Shown: positions 18,080 through 28,035, counted from the stretch's first letter. The stretch: DNA of 64,000 nucleotides from CAVSUZ01 sp963791885 (GCA_963791885.1 CAWBUL010000006.1:1-64000), one strand, 5' to 3'. Translations and numbers: made by a program. The notes: generated by a model from the sequence alone, not told the origin.

Positions 18080-19485
18080 GAGCTGTGGGTAAGTGGCCTG
18101 CCGGAGCGACCGCCAAGAGTACCGCCAAGAGTCTGGAGTAGGCAGGCCACTTATCCACAGCGGTGGTCACCGTGGTGCTCCTGGGTAGGGTTGGGTTGCA
18201 ACACGCAACTCTGACCTTGGAGGCCACCCCGATGACCGACGACATGATCACCCTTCGCGAGCTGATGGAGAAGGGTTCGGACACGACACTGCTGCGCGAG
18301 ATGATCGGCTTCGCCGCGCAGCGTCTGATGGAACTGGAGACCGAGACTCTGTGCGGTGCTGGCCACGGCGAGCGCAGCGAGAATCGGACCAACCTGCGCA
18401 ACGGCTACCGGGATCGCGACTGGCAGACACGTGCTGGGACCGTGGAGCTGCGCATACCGAAGCTACGCCGCGGCAGCTACTTTCCCGGCTTTCTGGAGCC
18501 GCGCCGGATGGCGGAGAAGGCGCTAACCGCGGTGATCCAAGAGTCCTACGTCCAGGGCATCTCAACCCGCTCGGTGGACGAGCTGGTCAAGGCGATGGGG
18601 CTGGAGGGCATCAGCAAAAGCCAAGTGTCGCGGCTCTGTGCCGAGATCGACGAGCGGGTGCAGACGTTCCTGCACCGTCCGATCGAAGGCGAGTGGCCGT
18701 ATCTGTGGCTGGATGCCACCTATGTCAAAGCCCGGCGTGATCATCATATCGTCTCGGTGGCCGTGATTGTCGCCATGGCGGTCAACACGGACGGCCGTCG
18801 CGAGGTGCTGGGCATGACCATCGGCAACAGCGAAGCCGAGCCGTTCTGGACCGAGTTCCTGCGCTCGCTCACGCGCCGCGGCCTACGCGGCGTCAAGCTG
18901 GTCATCTCCGACGCGCATGAAGGCCTGAAAGCAGCGATTGCCAAAGTGCTTGGCGCGACCTGGCAGCGCTGTCGCGTGCACTTCATGCGCAATGCCTTGG
19001 CGCATGCCGGAAAGACGCAGCGACGGATCGTCTCGGCGTGGATCGGCACGGCGTTTGCCCAGGATGATGCTGAGGCCGCTCGCAAGCAGTGGCGACAGGT
19101 CGCCGATCAAGCCAGGCCACGCATCAGCAAGCTCGCCGCCCTGATGGACCATGCCGAAGCTGATGTCCTGGCCTACATGGGCTTTCCGGCACAGCACCGC
19201 ACCAAGATACACAGCACCAATCCGCTCGAACGCCTCAATGGGGAGATCAAGCGGCGCAGCGAGGTGGTGGGTATCTTCCCGAACGAAGCCGCTGTTACCC
19301 GGCTGGTTGGTGCACTGCTACTCGAACAGAATGATGAATGGGCCGTTCAGCGTGCCCGCTATATGACCCTGGAAACCATCGCTCCCCTGGGCCATGATCT
19401 CAGCGTCAGTCTGCCTCTCATCGCAGCCTGACACGGCGGTCCAACCCGCCAAGGAGTTCTGCTCCTACACCACGTGTTGGGACAC
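18059..19485 (+). mobile_element. IS256-family insertion sequence
   Basis: The ends form an inverted repeat: GTGTCCCAGTTCGTGGTGTA at 18059, and on the opposite strand from 19485 GTGTCCCAACACGTGGTGTA; both continue GGAGC. One intact transposase lies between. No certain 8-9 bp target duplication is visible, which may mean the ends are a few bases off or rearrangement has occurred. Confidence 0.75.
18232..19431 (+). CDS. IS256-family (mutator-type) transposase
   Basis: Start at the ATG of MTDDMITLRELMEKG, preceded by GGAGG; about 399 residues, normal for the family. Catalytic DDE contexts are YLWLDATYVKARR (first D), VKLVISDAHEGLKAAI (second D, with the SDAHxGL signature) and STNPLERLNGEIKRRSEVVG (E). 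The RCRVHFMRNAL segment is typical of mutator transposases. Intact and probably active. Confidence 0.95.
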   Translation: MTDDMITLRELMEKGSDTTLLREMIGFAAQRLMELETETLCGAGHGERSENRTNLRNGYRDRDWQTRAGTVELRIPKLRRGSYFPGFLEPRRMAEKALTAVIQESYVQGISTRSVDELVKAMGLEGISKSQVSRLCAEIDERVQTFLHRPIEGEWPYLWLDATYVKARRDHHIVSVAVIVAMAVNTDGRREVLGMTIGNSEAEPFWTEFLRSLTRRGLRGVKLVISDAHEGLKAAIAKVLGATWQRCRVHFMRNALAHAGKTQRRIVSAWIGTAFAQDDAEAARKQWRQVADQARPRISKLAALMDHAEADVLAYMGFPAQHRTKIHSTNPLERLNGEIKRRSEVVGIFPNEAAVTRLVGALLLEQNDEWAVQRARYMTLETIAPLGHDLSVSLPLIAA

Positions 19486-19678
19486 CATCTCGGCGGCATC
19501 GCGCACTTGCCATACTACCCGTTGCAATTGAAGGTAAGAATATCCCGTCAGGCCAACCTGGACGTGCCTTTACTTTCTTAGGCAAAGCGCATGCCCGCCT
19601 CACTATGTACCAAGCTGGTTTAGGTTGGCTCTCACCAACGCTTAAGCCGGGACATTTGTGGTGGATGTGGCGGCGCAG
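19486..19678. other. Short spacer between two IS elements
   Basis: No gene or convincing signal seen in these 193 bp. Confidence 0.3.
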
Positions 19679-19704
19679 TGACCCTGCCCCCAAACTGTCC
19701 TCAC

Positions 19705-20562
19705 TCATAACCAGAATCCGTTCTGGTTGTGGTCCGTCCTGGACCGGGTTGCGAACTCGTTCGGAGTAAGTCCACGCAGGCTGGTGTGGGGCCGATGGGC
19801 ATTATAGTCGGCCCGCCAAGCTTCGATGATCCTCCGGGCTGCGGGCAAGCCCTGGAAGACGTGCTCATTGAGGCATTCGTCGCGCAAGCGACCGTTCAGG
19901 CTCTCGACGAATGCGTTCTGCACTGGCTTGCCGGGGGCGATGTAGTGCCAGCCGACACCGCGATCTTGCCGCCAACTCAGCACCACATGCGACGTCAGCT
20001 CGGTCCCGTTGTCGCTGACCACCAGCAAGGGGGCGCCGCGCCGTTCTACGATGTGATTGAGTTCGCGCACCACCCTGCGACCGGACAGCGATGTATCCAC
20101 CACCAGCGCCAGGCATTCGCGGGTGAAGTCGTCCACCACCACAAGCACCCGAAAGCGGCGGCCGTCGGCCAGTACGTCGGAGACGAAGTCCAGGCTCCAG
20201 CGCTGGTTCGGACCCTGTGGCAACGTCATTGGCGCGCGCGTTCCCAAAGCCCGCTTGCGACCGCCACGCCGCCGCACAACCAGTCGTTCCTCGCGGTAGA
20301 GCCGGAACAGCTTCTTGTGATTTAGCATGATCCCTTCTCGCCGCAGCAGAATATGCAAACGCCGATATCCGAACCGGCGCCGCTCGGCCGCCAACGCGCG
20401 GAGCCGCGTGCGAACCGCAGCGTCGCTGCCACGGCGCGATAGGTAACGGAACACCTTCGGTGCAATGCTCAGCAGCGAACAGGCACGCCGCTGCGAATAG
20501 CTCTTCTCTTTGATCGCCCAGATCACAGCTTTCCGCCGCGAGCCGGGCGTCAGAAGTTTTTT
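19705..20562 (-). CDS. IS3-family transposase OrfB (reached by -1 frameshift)
   Basis: From the A6C slippery site the -1 frame reads GKKLLTPGSRRKAVIWAIKE, then ALAAERRRFGYRRLHILLRR and the integrase core: RWSLDFVSDVLADGRRFRVL (first D), LVVSDNGTELTS (second D) and FVESLNGRLRDECLNEHVF (E). It ends DHNQNGFWL at 19705. No good independent start is visible near the junction, so an OrfAB fusion is the likely active product. Confidence 0.9.
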   Translation of the reverse strand, partial: KKLLTPGSRRKAVIWAIKEKSYSQRRACSLLSIAPKVFRYLSRRGSDAAVRTRLRALAAERRRFGYRRLHILLRREGIMLNHKKLFRLYREERLVVRRRGGRKRALGTRAPMTLPQGPNQRWSLDFVSDVLADGRRFRVLVVVDDFTRECLALVVDTSLSGRRVVRELNHIVERRGAPLLVVSDNGTELTSHVVLSWRQDRGVGWHYIAPGKPVQNAFVESLNGRLRDECLNEHVFQGLPAARRIIEAWRADYNAHRPHTSLRGLTPNEFATRSRTDHNQNGFWL

Positions 20563-20816
20563 CCCAAGGCTTCCTTCAGCGTCGCCACATCCAGCACCGA
20601 TTCCGCCAGCAGCTTCTTCAGCTTGCGGTTCTCCTCTTCCAGAGCCTTCAGTCTCTTGGCGTCCGAGATCTCCATCCCGCCGTAGCGCGATCGCCAATTG
20701 TAGAACGTCGCGTCGCTGATCCCGTGCTTGCGGCACAGCTCCGTTACCGGCAGTCCTGCCTGATGGTCTTTCAGCACACCGATGATCTGCTCCTCAGTGA
20801 ACCGGCTCTTCCTCAT
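20550..20816 (-). CDS. IS3-family transposase OrfA
   Basis: The 88-residue protein starts MRKSRFTEEQIIGVLKDHQA with the HTH LCRKHGISDATFYNWRSRYG and a coiled coil ALEEENRKLKKLLAESVLDV, ending ALGKNF. The last codons run through AAAAAAC (complement of 20556-20562), where a -1 slip joins orfB. Confidence 0.93.
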   Translation of the reverse strand: MRKSRFTEEQIIGVLKDHQAGLPVTELCRKHGISDATFYNWRSRYGGMEISDAKRLKALEEENRKLKKLLAESVLDVATLKEALGKNF

Positions 20817-20919
20817 CTTCCGTCTCCTGGCGGGAACGGACTCTAGCTCAGAGCGGGGACATTTCAGGGGGCAGGGTCAGCAGGGGTTGAGGTAAAGGAG
20901 TGCCTGTCGGCCTCAACAG

Positions 20920-21384
20920 TTGCGCGGCGAACAGGGCGGGATGGTCGGATCACCTGGCAACATCTGCGCCCTGACACCAGCGGGAGATCTGGCTGCCGTC
21001 AGTGTTGGCGAACGTGAAAGTCAGCACCGGGGAGCCAGAGTGGTGGCCTGCATCGCGGTGGTCAGCTGGCCGACGATCGAGGCGGAAACGGCGTTCATGG
21101 GGCCTATGGGCGCCGACACGCTGGGCTGGTTCCAGTTCGGGCAACAACGGCTGTCCGCGCGGCTGCCGCCGCGGCAGGCACGGGCAATCAGTGGCCGTGT
21201 GCGCCTGGCGCTCGCGCCACCCCTTGGCGTGGGTCTTTACGGGTCGTGCCTGATCGGCGGGGTGACGCTGGAGGAAACCGAGTGGACAGTGCTGAAATAT
21301 TCCGGCTTGCTGCTGCTCGGCCTGCTGTTGATCGCCTTCATACCGAGGATCACGACACTGCTGCCGCGGCTGGCCGGTTACTGA
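20920..21384 (+). pseudogene. TRAP-transporter large permease (DctM-like), C-terminal remnant
   Basis: Only the end of this frame is recognisable: LAPPLGVGLYGSCLIGGVTL followed by a final hydrophobic helix (YSGLLLLGLLLIAFIP) and TTLLPRLAGY. The PPxG plus terminal helix pattern resembles the C-terminus of DctM/TRAP large permeases. Residues before about codon 90 do not look native. It stands between an IS3 element and other fragments and cannot be functional. Confidence 0.4.
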
Positions 21385-21459
21385 CATCGGCGAATAAATC
21401 GGCCACGTACCGCGACCCGTCTCCCGGTTCCTGACTGCTCATATAGTCGGGTTTGCCGA

Positions 21460-21736
21460 TCATCGCGGCTGCCGCGAACTGAGCAACGGCGATCTGATGG
21501 CAGTCGCCGAAGCTGATGGTTTCGATGTGCGGCTGACGGCAGACATGAGCCTCCGCTATCAACAGAACCTGGCAAGCAGGCGGATTGCCATTGTCGCGCT
21601 GTCGACGAATCGCTGGAGCACATTGCGCGCCAATCCGGGCCTCGTGACGGATGCCCTCAACCGAGCGCGTGCGGGAACCTATGAGGAAGTCCTTCTGCTG
21701 CGGCCACTTCTCCGGCGCCGCCGCGGAATAGACAGG
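21460..21736 (+). pseudogene. DUF5615 PIN-like protein, 5'-truncated remnant
   Basis: The frame reads RELSNGDLMAVAEADGFDVR, LTADMSLRYQQNLASRRIA and IVALSTNRWSTLRANPGLV, the C-terminal two thirds of the small DUF5615 (PIN-like nuclease fold) proteins, often the putative toxin of toxin-antitoxin pairs. The N-terminal part with the first acidic residue is missing, and the C-terminus is cut by the adjoining transposase fragment at about 21737. Not functional. Confidence 0.6.
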
Positions 21737-22746
21737 TTTTGGCCCGACGCTTGCGGCGGAGAAGCTGGCCGAGCGGCATAAATTGCGGCTCGGCGTGGAA
21801 ACCCTGCGGCAATGGATGATCGCGGACGGACTATGGACCGACCGGCGCCATCGGCTCCCCTCCCCGCACCAGCCGCGCCGTCGCCGCGAGTGTCTGGGCG
21901 AGCTGGTGCAGATCGACGGTTCGGAGCACGCCTGGTTTGAGGACCGCGGTCCGATCTGCACGTTGCTGGCATTCATCGACGATGCGACCAGCCGGATCAT
22001 GCAACTACGCTTCGTTGCCTCGGAATCGGCATTCGACTACTTCCGTGCGACGCGCAACTATCTCGAGACGCACGGTAAGCCGGTCGCGCTCTACAGCGAC
22101 AAGCACAGCATCTTCCGGGTTAACAAAAAGGACGCCGACCGCGGTGACCGGATCACCCAGTTCAGTCGCGCGCTCGGGGAACTGAACATTGACATCATCT
22201 GCACCAACATTCCGCAGGCCAAAGGGCGCGTGGAGCGAGCCTTTGGAACGCTGCAGAATCGGTTGGTGAAGGAGCTGCGACTGGCCGGCATCGCGAGCAT
22301 TGAGGCAGAGAATGTCTGGCTGCCAACGTTCATTGCCGCTTACAATCAACGCTTTGGCCGCGTTCCATTGAACTCCAGGGACCTGCACCGGCCGTTATCG
22401 GTGCACGACAATCTGGATGAGATCCTGGCCTGGCGGGAGATGCGCACCGTCACGCGCAATCTGACACTGCACTATGACCGCATGATGCTGATCCTGCAGC
22501 CGACGCCGCTGACCCGTGCTTTGGCACGGCAGGTCGTTGAGGTTGTGAACTACCCGGATGGCCGCTTCGCCGTCCAACACAACGGCGTTGCCCTGCCGTT
22601 CACGGTATTCGACAAGATCCGAACGGTCGATCCTGGCTCAATCATCGAGAATAAGCGGCTGACAGAGGTACTGGCCCAGATCCAGGCGCAACAGGCGGCC
22701 TATCCGCCGTATCGGCGTCGCTACGATCCGGCGCGGCAGCGGCCGC
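21737..22746 (+). pseudogene. ISNCY/rve-type transposase, truncated at both ends
   Basis: This is a near copy of the intact transposase at 57245-58591, beginning at the codons for FGPTLAAEKLAERHKL and ending at DPARQRPP. The integrase core is complete (QIDGSEHAWFEDRG, YSDKHSIFRV, QAKGRVERAFGTLQ), but about the first 90 residues and the last 20 are gone. Beyond 22746 the frame continues without a stop into a radical SAM fragment. Confidence 0.85.
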
Positions 22747-23460
22747 CGGTCTGCCTTTATCTCGAGGTCACCAACCGCTGCAACCTGCTCTGCGAGACCT
22801 GCCCGCGCACGTTCGAGGAACTCGAGCCCCCCCGCGGACATGAGCTGCGACCTGTTCACGAAGATAGTCGACCAGGTGCCGAACGTCGCGTGCGTGGTGA
22901 TGCACGGCGTGGGGGAGCCCATGCTCGTGAAAAACCTGCCGGACATGATCCGCTACTCAAGGCGCGCGGCACGTACGTCCTGTTCAACACCAACGGGACG
23001 TTGATGCAGCCCAAACGGTTCCAGGAACTCATCAACACCGGACTCGACGAACTCCGTGTCTCGCTCGACGCGGCGGACCGCGAATCCTATGCTAAAATCC
23101 GCGGCAAGGACTTCTTCAACCGCATCGTGCGCGACGTCGGCAAGTTCATCGCCTATCAGAAGCAGGTGGATGCGACCACACCCCGCGTCTCACTCTGGCT
23201 GACCGGCCTCAAAGAAACAGTCGACCAGTTGCCCGAGTTCGTCCGGCTGGCGGCGCAGATGGGAATGACGGAGGTACATCTGCAGCGCCTCGTATTCGAC
23301 GAGGTCGGCTACGGCAAGGCCACGGCGGGCAATTCGCGGTTCGAAAGCACGCAGGAAGCCGAGCGGCAGGCGATTGAGGCAGCGCAGGAAATGGCTCGGC
23401 CGTTCGGGGTGACGCTTGACGCCTCCGGCGTGACGGAACCGGGGCTCAGCCTTAAGCGGC
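22747..23460 (+). pseudogene. Radical SAM (SPASM-type) protein fragment
   Basis: It corresponds to residues about 30-275 of the intact gene at 37249-38301: VCLYLEVTNRCNLLCETCPR with the CxxxCxxC cluster, then later LFNTNGTLMQPKRFQELINT and VSLWLTGLKETVDQL. An extra C in a C7 run near 22828-22834 and a missing C near 22955 shift and then restore the frame, so about 40 residues between them are scrambled. Start, SPASM cysteines and end are missing. Confidence 0.85.
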
Positions 23461-24476
23461 AAGATGATCGCGCCATCGCCGGCAACGCTCCCGCCGACAG
23501 GGTTCCGCACCTTCGCACGTTCTGGAAAACCATCACAGCGCCGTCCGCGTACTGGGTGGCGCCCGATTGCTGGCCCTTCGATATCTGGCAGCGTCATGCG
23601 AGTGCACTTCGAAGTCTTTCGTTCGACCAGCCCGGGTTCTTTCATCCGCGCCTGCCAGTCGAATGGAATCCTCTTGCTCCGCCGCTGAGCTACTATGACA
23701 CGAGCAGCCTGAAAGCGACGCTTCTGCAGTTGGTCGACTTCGACAGGATCAATCGCGATAAGGACGTTCGTCTGAGCGTCGGCGCCGTCAACGTACGAAG
23801 CGCCCGATTCGCCTATTTCGATAGCGCCGAGACCACCATCCGGCCGGAGCACGTTATGGCCAGTGCTACATTGCGGCCGGGATTTCCACCGATCGAAATC
23901 GACGGCGAACACTACTGGGATGGTAGCCTGGTCTCGAACACGCCGCTGCAGCATGTGCTCGACGATCACCCGCGTCGGAGCCGACTCACCTTTCAGGTCG
24001 ATCTGTTCCAGGGATACGGCCAGCTTCCACAAAACTTGCAGGACGGCGACGAAAGGATCTCCGATATCCGATACGCAAGCCGTACCAGGCTGAACACGGA
24101 TGTCTTCGAGCAGAGACATGCGGTCCGGTTTGCGATCAATGAGCTTGAGGAACTACTGCCCGAAAGCGTCAAAGAGACCCCGCAGGCAAAGCGCCTACAT
24201 GAATTTGGCTGTGTCACCGAAATGGACATCATCCAGCTGATCTACCGGCCGATGTCCCCGCTCGGGCCGGCAAAGGACTACGAGTTCGGCCGGAGCACGA
24301 TGACAGCCCCCTGGAATCAAGGGAAAGCCGATGCCACGGTGACACTGGCGGCGGCCCCGTGGCTCGACCCGAGTCCTCCTGAGGTGGGCGTCCGCATTTT
24401 CGATGTGGTGCATGACATGCTCATGAGCCGGCAAAGTAGGCATGTGTGGAGCGACACAACGACAACACCACCATGA
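23461..24476 (+). pseudogene. Patatin-like phospholipase, C-terminal part
   Basis: From about 23480 (IAGNAPADRVPHLRTFWKTI) the frame matches patatin-like phospholipases: FDQPGFFHPRLPVEWNPLAP, LVDFDRINRDKDVRLSVGAV, VMASATLRPGFPPIEIDGEH and YWDGSLVSNTPLQHVLDD. DGS here is the position of the catalytic Asp motif (DGG/A). The N-terminal half with the GXSXG nucleophile is missing, so no lipase activity is expected. It is fused in frame behind the radical SAM and transposase fragments. Confidence 0.75.
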
Positions 24477-24568
24477 TCGGTCGATCGATGCCGCCTCGCC
24501 GAACCGCCGGTATCCTCGGCTTGACTGGATTTCGAAGTCTGCCTTTTTCTCGAAAGGACTGAACGGCC

Positions 24569-25495
24569 ATGATACACAACGACGGCGCTGCCCGATCGGC
24601 CTCCCCCGTCACTCGTGCCGCCATCGGGTTCCTGGCGGCGGCCGTCGCGGTGCTGATGTTTCACGCGGCCGCCTGGGAGGTGATGCATCTGTTCGGTCGC
24701 ATGCCCGCGCCGTACCCCATGCGATTGACGCCACCCTTGGGCGTGCCGGTGATCGCGAGCCTCACCTTCTGGGGGGCGCTCTACGGCATTCCGTTCGGGA
24801 TCGCCCTACCTTATCTGCGCCGCCCTTTGACGCTTTGGGGATTTGGGCTGGGCCTTCTCGCCTGCCTGGTCGGCTGGATCGTCGTGGCACCGATCAAGGG
24901 TCGTCCCCCGGTAGGCGGCTCAATCACCGTTCCGATCTTCGTAAATGGCGTGTGGGGCATTGGCGTAGCGTTGCTCACGCCCTTGTTCACGCGGTGGACT
25001 CAGCTCCGTCAGGCCGGAGCCGTGATCGGCGTCCTGGCGTTCGGGAGCTTTGTCACCTGGCCGGCGCGGGCCGAGATGCTGGTGCATCACGACCTGCCCG
25101 CCGCCGTGGCGGTCACCATCGCGCAAGCCGCCATCGAAAGCTGCGTCGCGAAGGGATATCCGGAATCGGCCGTGGTGGTTGACCGCGAGGGCGAGACGAT
25201 CGTGGCCATTCGCGGCGACAACGCCCAGCCCTATACGGTGGAGAACGCGAGGCGCAAAGCATATACGGCGATGAATTTCCGCATTCCATTGGCGGACTAC
25301 GCCAAGCGCTACGCCGACAACAACACCGTGGTGCGTCAGCAGGTGACCCTGCCAAATATCATCGCCATTCCCGGCGGTCTCCCGATCAAGGTCGGCAACG
25401 AAGTCGTCGGCGGCGTCGGCGCCTCCGGCTCGCCGGGCGTCGATGAGCCTTGCGTTCAGGCGGGATTGGATAAGGTGGCCGATCAGCTCAAGTGA
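24569..25495 (+). CDS. Membrane protein fused to a GlcG/HbpS (DUF336) domain
   Basis: 308 residues. Residues about 15-150 contain four hydrophobic segments (AIGFLAAAVAVLMFHAAAW, VIASLTFWGALYGIPFGIAL, LWGFGLGLLACLVGWIVVA, NGVWGIGVALLTPLF). Residues about 175-308 form a GlcG/HbpS-like domain (LPAAVAVTIAQAAIESCVAK, VVVDREGETIVAIRGDNAQP, VGNEVVGGVGASGSPGVDE). Between them AGAVIGVLAFGSFVTWPARA looks like the signal peptide of a once separate HbpS gene. HbpS-type domains bind heme or act in the periplasm. The frame is clean, so the fusion may be expressed. Function unknown. Confidence 0.6.
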   Translation: MIHNDGAARSASPVTRAAIGFLAAAVAVLMFHAAAWEVMHLFGRMPAPYPMRLTPPLGVPVIASLTFWGALYGIPFGIALPYLRRPLTLWGFGLGLLACLVGWIVVAPIKGRPPVGGSITVPIFVNGVWGIGVALLTPLFTRWTQLRQAGAVIGVLAFGSFVTWPARAEMLVHHDLPAAVAVTIAQAAIESCVAKGYPESAVVVDREGETIVAIRGDNAQPYTVENARRKAYTAMNFRIPLADYAKRYADNNTVVRQQVTLPNIIAIPGGLPIKVGNEVVGGVGASGSPGVDEPCVQAGLDKVADQLK

Positions 25496-25523
25496 GCGGA
25501 TAGGGCTGCGGCAGCGTTAACCT

Positions 25524-25835
25524 AGGGCTCAACAGCATACGGATCGCGGCCAGGTGCTGCTTGACGGTTGGCTTCTCGAAGTTGTTTTCCAACGCCTGGA
25601 TATAGGCGGCGACGCGCAGCGGCTCGATGTCGGCGACCTCGCCGATACGGTGGCGCTCGCACCAGGTGAGGAACCGGTCGACCGCATGCAGGGAGGCCAC
25701 GCGGGTGTTCTTGTTGCAAATGGTGGCGGCGAAGAATTCCGGGAAGCCGCGAGTGGCGTGCTCGCCGGCGTCGGCGATCAGCGCTGGAACCCCGACCGCG
25801 GAGGCCGCGGCGACGGTTCGGGAGGGCCCGACGAG
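25524..25835 (-). pseudogene. Tyrosine recombinase, N-terminal fragment
   Basis: Read leftwards: ALIADAGEHATRGFPEFFAA, NKNTRVASLHAVDRFLTWCE, EVADIEPLRVAAYIQALENN and KPTVKQHLAAIRMLL. This is the SAM-like N-terminal domain of phage-type integrases. It stops after RMLL; the catalytic domain is missing. It abuts an IS6 fragment at about 25836. Confidence 0.7.
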
Positions 25836-26412
25836 GAGATGATGGAAGAACGAGGCGTCGAGGTCGACCATTCCAGTCTCAATCGCTGGGCGCTCAAGTA
25901 TGCGCCGTTGCTGGACCGGGCCTCTCGGGCACGCAAGCGTCGGGTGGGCCGCAGACTGGCGAATGGACGAAACCTACGCGCGGATCAGGGGCCAGTGGAA
26001 GTATCTGTATCGGGCCGTCGATAAGGCCGGCGCCACAGTGGACTTCCTGCTGACCGCCAGACGAAATCGCAAGGCCGCTCTACGGTTTCTGTGCAAGGCG
26101 ATCGGGCAGAATGGTGTGCCGGCGAAGATTACCATCGACAAGAGCGGGACCAACACTGCGGCGATCGCGAGCTACAACCTCGAGCAGGACGCAGAGATTG
26201 AGCTCCGGCAGGTCAAGTACCTCAACAACGTCATCGAACAGGACCATCGAGCGATCAAGCGTCAAGTGCGACCGATGATGGGGCTTAAGTCCTTCTCGTT
26301 GGCCGCCGTGACCCTTGCTGGCATTGAACTCATGCACATGACCCGCAAAGGTCAGTTGAAGGCCGTGGGATGCCTGTGCCCGGCACAGCAGTTCTATTCC
26401 CTGGCGAGCTGA
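25836..26412 (+). pseudogene. IS6-family transposase, 5'-truncated and frameshifted
   Basis: The frame starts inside the gene (EERGVEVDHSSLNRWALKYA), shifts near 25945-25965 and continues WRMDETYARIRGQWKYLYRA, a typical IS6 first-Asp context, then KITIDKSGTNTAAIASYN (second D) and VKYLNNVIEQDHRAIKRQV (E). The 5' end and left inverted repeat are missing. Confidence 0.85.
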
Positions 26413-26893
26413 CTTTCATGGTGGGCACAGGGCCGCTCCGTTGTCGCTCAGAATTCGCGACAAAACCATTGCGAGCGCCTACACCTACTGGGCGGATCGC
26501 GCCAAATTCGAAGACGTAATGAGGGTTGGACTGATGTCGCCAGAGGCGACGCGTCTGCGCCTTATTGGAAGCTCACCTCACCCGGAACGATACGACCCCG
26601 ACCTCTGGACGGACGAAAACGCGCTTCTTGCCAGGCCTAGGTAGGTCGAGATTCAGGCGGACCTATTCTGTGACTATCGCACCAACGTGTCGTTGGGCGC
26701 CGCGTCAACGCAGGATGGTGCCCGGGCCTCGCCAACGACAACTCCACCGTCCAGGCCGCCGCTGCGTGACACCCCCGAGATCCTGATGCTTCCGACCTCG
26801 GCCGCGCTGGCGCCGGGAGGGCGTGGCGTTCGGGACGAAGGGCACCTGAGCGCTCCTGACAGCTATCGCGCCGAGGCGAGTGCCCTTTCGACG
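26413..26893 (+). other. Unassigned segment with a short remnant-like frame
   Basis: The frame at 26441-26644 (67 codons) contains KTIASAYTYWADRAKFEDVM and GSSPHPERYDPDLWTDENAL, which look like real protein, but I do not recognise the family. The remainder to the IS630 border has no convincing gene. Confidence 0.3.
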
Positions 26894-26894
26894 C

Positions 26895-28035
26895 TAGTGC
26901 TCTGACGCATTCTATCGATTCACAACATGCGGTTGCCATGCGATTCTGTGAGCATGGCACAGACAGTATGCGTGTTGTTGAGCGCGGCAGACAGGAAGCG
27001 GCTTAAGGCAATAGCATCGGATCGCAACCGAGCGGGCAAATACATCGAGCGAGCCCAGTCGTTCTGGCCTCGGCCAGTGGTCGGCCGGTGCAACATGTGG
27101 CGAAAGAGATCAGCGTCAGCCGCCCCATGGTCTGGCGCTGGCAGCAGCGTTTTGCCGAGGAAGGTCCCGACGGGTTGCTGCGTGACAAGACGCGCAAGCC
27201 CGGCAAACGACCGATCCCGGCCGATAAAGTGGCGCACGTCGTGGCGCTCACGTGTGGCGAGCCGCCCCCTGGGACCACGTATTGGACCGGGCGAGCCATG
27301 GCAAACGCCACCGCCATGTCTCTGCGCTCGGTGCAGCGCATCTGGGCGGCGCACCAACTCCAGCCGCACCGCGTGCGCAGCTTCAAGCGCTCGCGTGATC
27401 CGCAGTTCGCTGAGAAAATGGCGGATATCATCGGCCTTTATCTCGATCCGCCCGCCCATGCGGTGGTGCTGTCGATCGACGAAAAGAGCCAAATCCAGGC
27501 GCTCGACCGTACCCAGCCTGGACTGCCGCTGAAACCCGGCCGCTGCGGCACCATGACCCACGACTACAAACGCCATGGAACGACGACGTTGTTCGCCGCA
27601 TTGAACGTGCTGAAGGGTACGGTGATCGGTCGCTGCATGCAGCGACACCGGCACGAGGAGTTCATCCGCTTCCTCAATGCCGTCGAACGCGAGGTGCCGT
27701 CCGGCAAGTTGGTCCATGCGGTCGTCGACAACTACGCCACCCACCGGCACCGAAAGGTACAGGCCTGGCTGGCACGCCATGACCGATGGACCTTCCACTT
27801 CACGCCAACCTCCGGGTCATGGCTGAACGCGGTGGAGACCTTCTTCTCCGCTCTTACCCGACAACGCATCCGGCGCGGCAGCTTCCACTCCCTCGTCAGC
27901 CTGCAGGCTGCCATTAAGACTTACCTCGCTGAGCGAAATGCAGAACCACGCCCATTCGTCTGGACCGCAGCCACCGCCTCAATCCTTGCCAAGCTCGAAA
28001 GATTGCCTGCATCGTCCGTATGAGTCAGAGCACTA
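26895..28035 (+). mobile_element. IS630-family element, copy 1
   Basis: The ends are inverted GTGCTCTGACKCAT sequences: TAGTGCTCTGACGCAT at 26895 and the complement ATGAGTCAGAGCACTA ending at 28035, each next to the TA dinucleotide that IS630 elements duplicate. The right border is shared with the CTAG target of the following IS701 element. A nearly identical inverted copy is at 51842-52982. Confidence 0.9.
26954..28023 (+). CDS. IS630-family transposase (two overlapping frames)
   Basis: The first frame starts MAQTVCVLLSAADRKRLKAI and ends its sensible reading at AGKYIERA near 27058. The second frame continues VVLASASGRPVQHVAKEIS, with HTH SRPMVWRWQQRFAEEGPDGL and the DDE core: VVLSIDEKSQIQALDRTQPG (first D), LVHAVVDNYATHRHRKVQAW (second D) and SGSWLNAVETFFSALTRQ (E). 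A one-base shift is needed to join them. The same shift exists in copy 2, so it is an old or programmed feature. Confidence 0.85.

Larger units (their letters stand above)
19679..20879 (-). mobile_element. Complete IS3-family element with -1 frameshift site
   Basis: Inverted ends read TGACCCTGCCCCCAAACTGT at 19679 and, on the other strand from 20879, TGACCCTGCCCCCTGAAATG. A 4-bp target duplication GCAG flanks it (19675-19678 and 20880-20883). Length 1201 bp, with orfA and orfB on the minus strand. The clean duplication and full-length frames argue for a recent, active copy. Confidence 0.92.
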
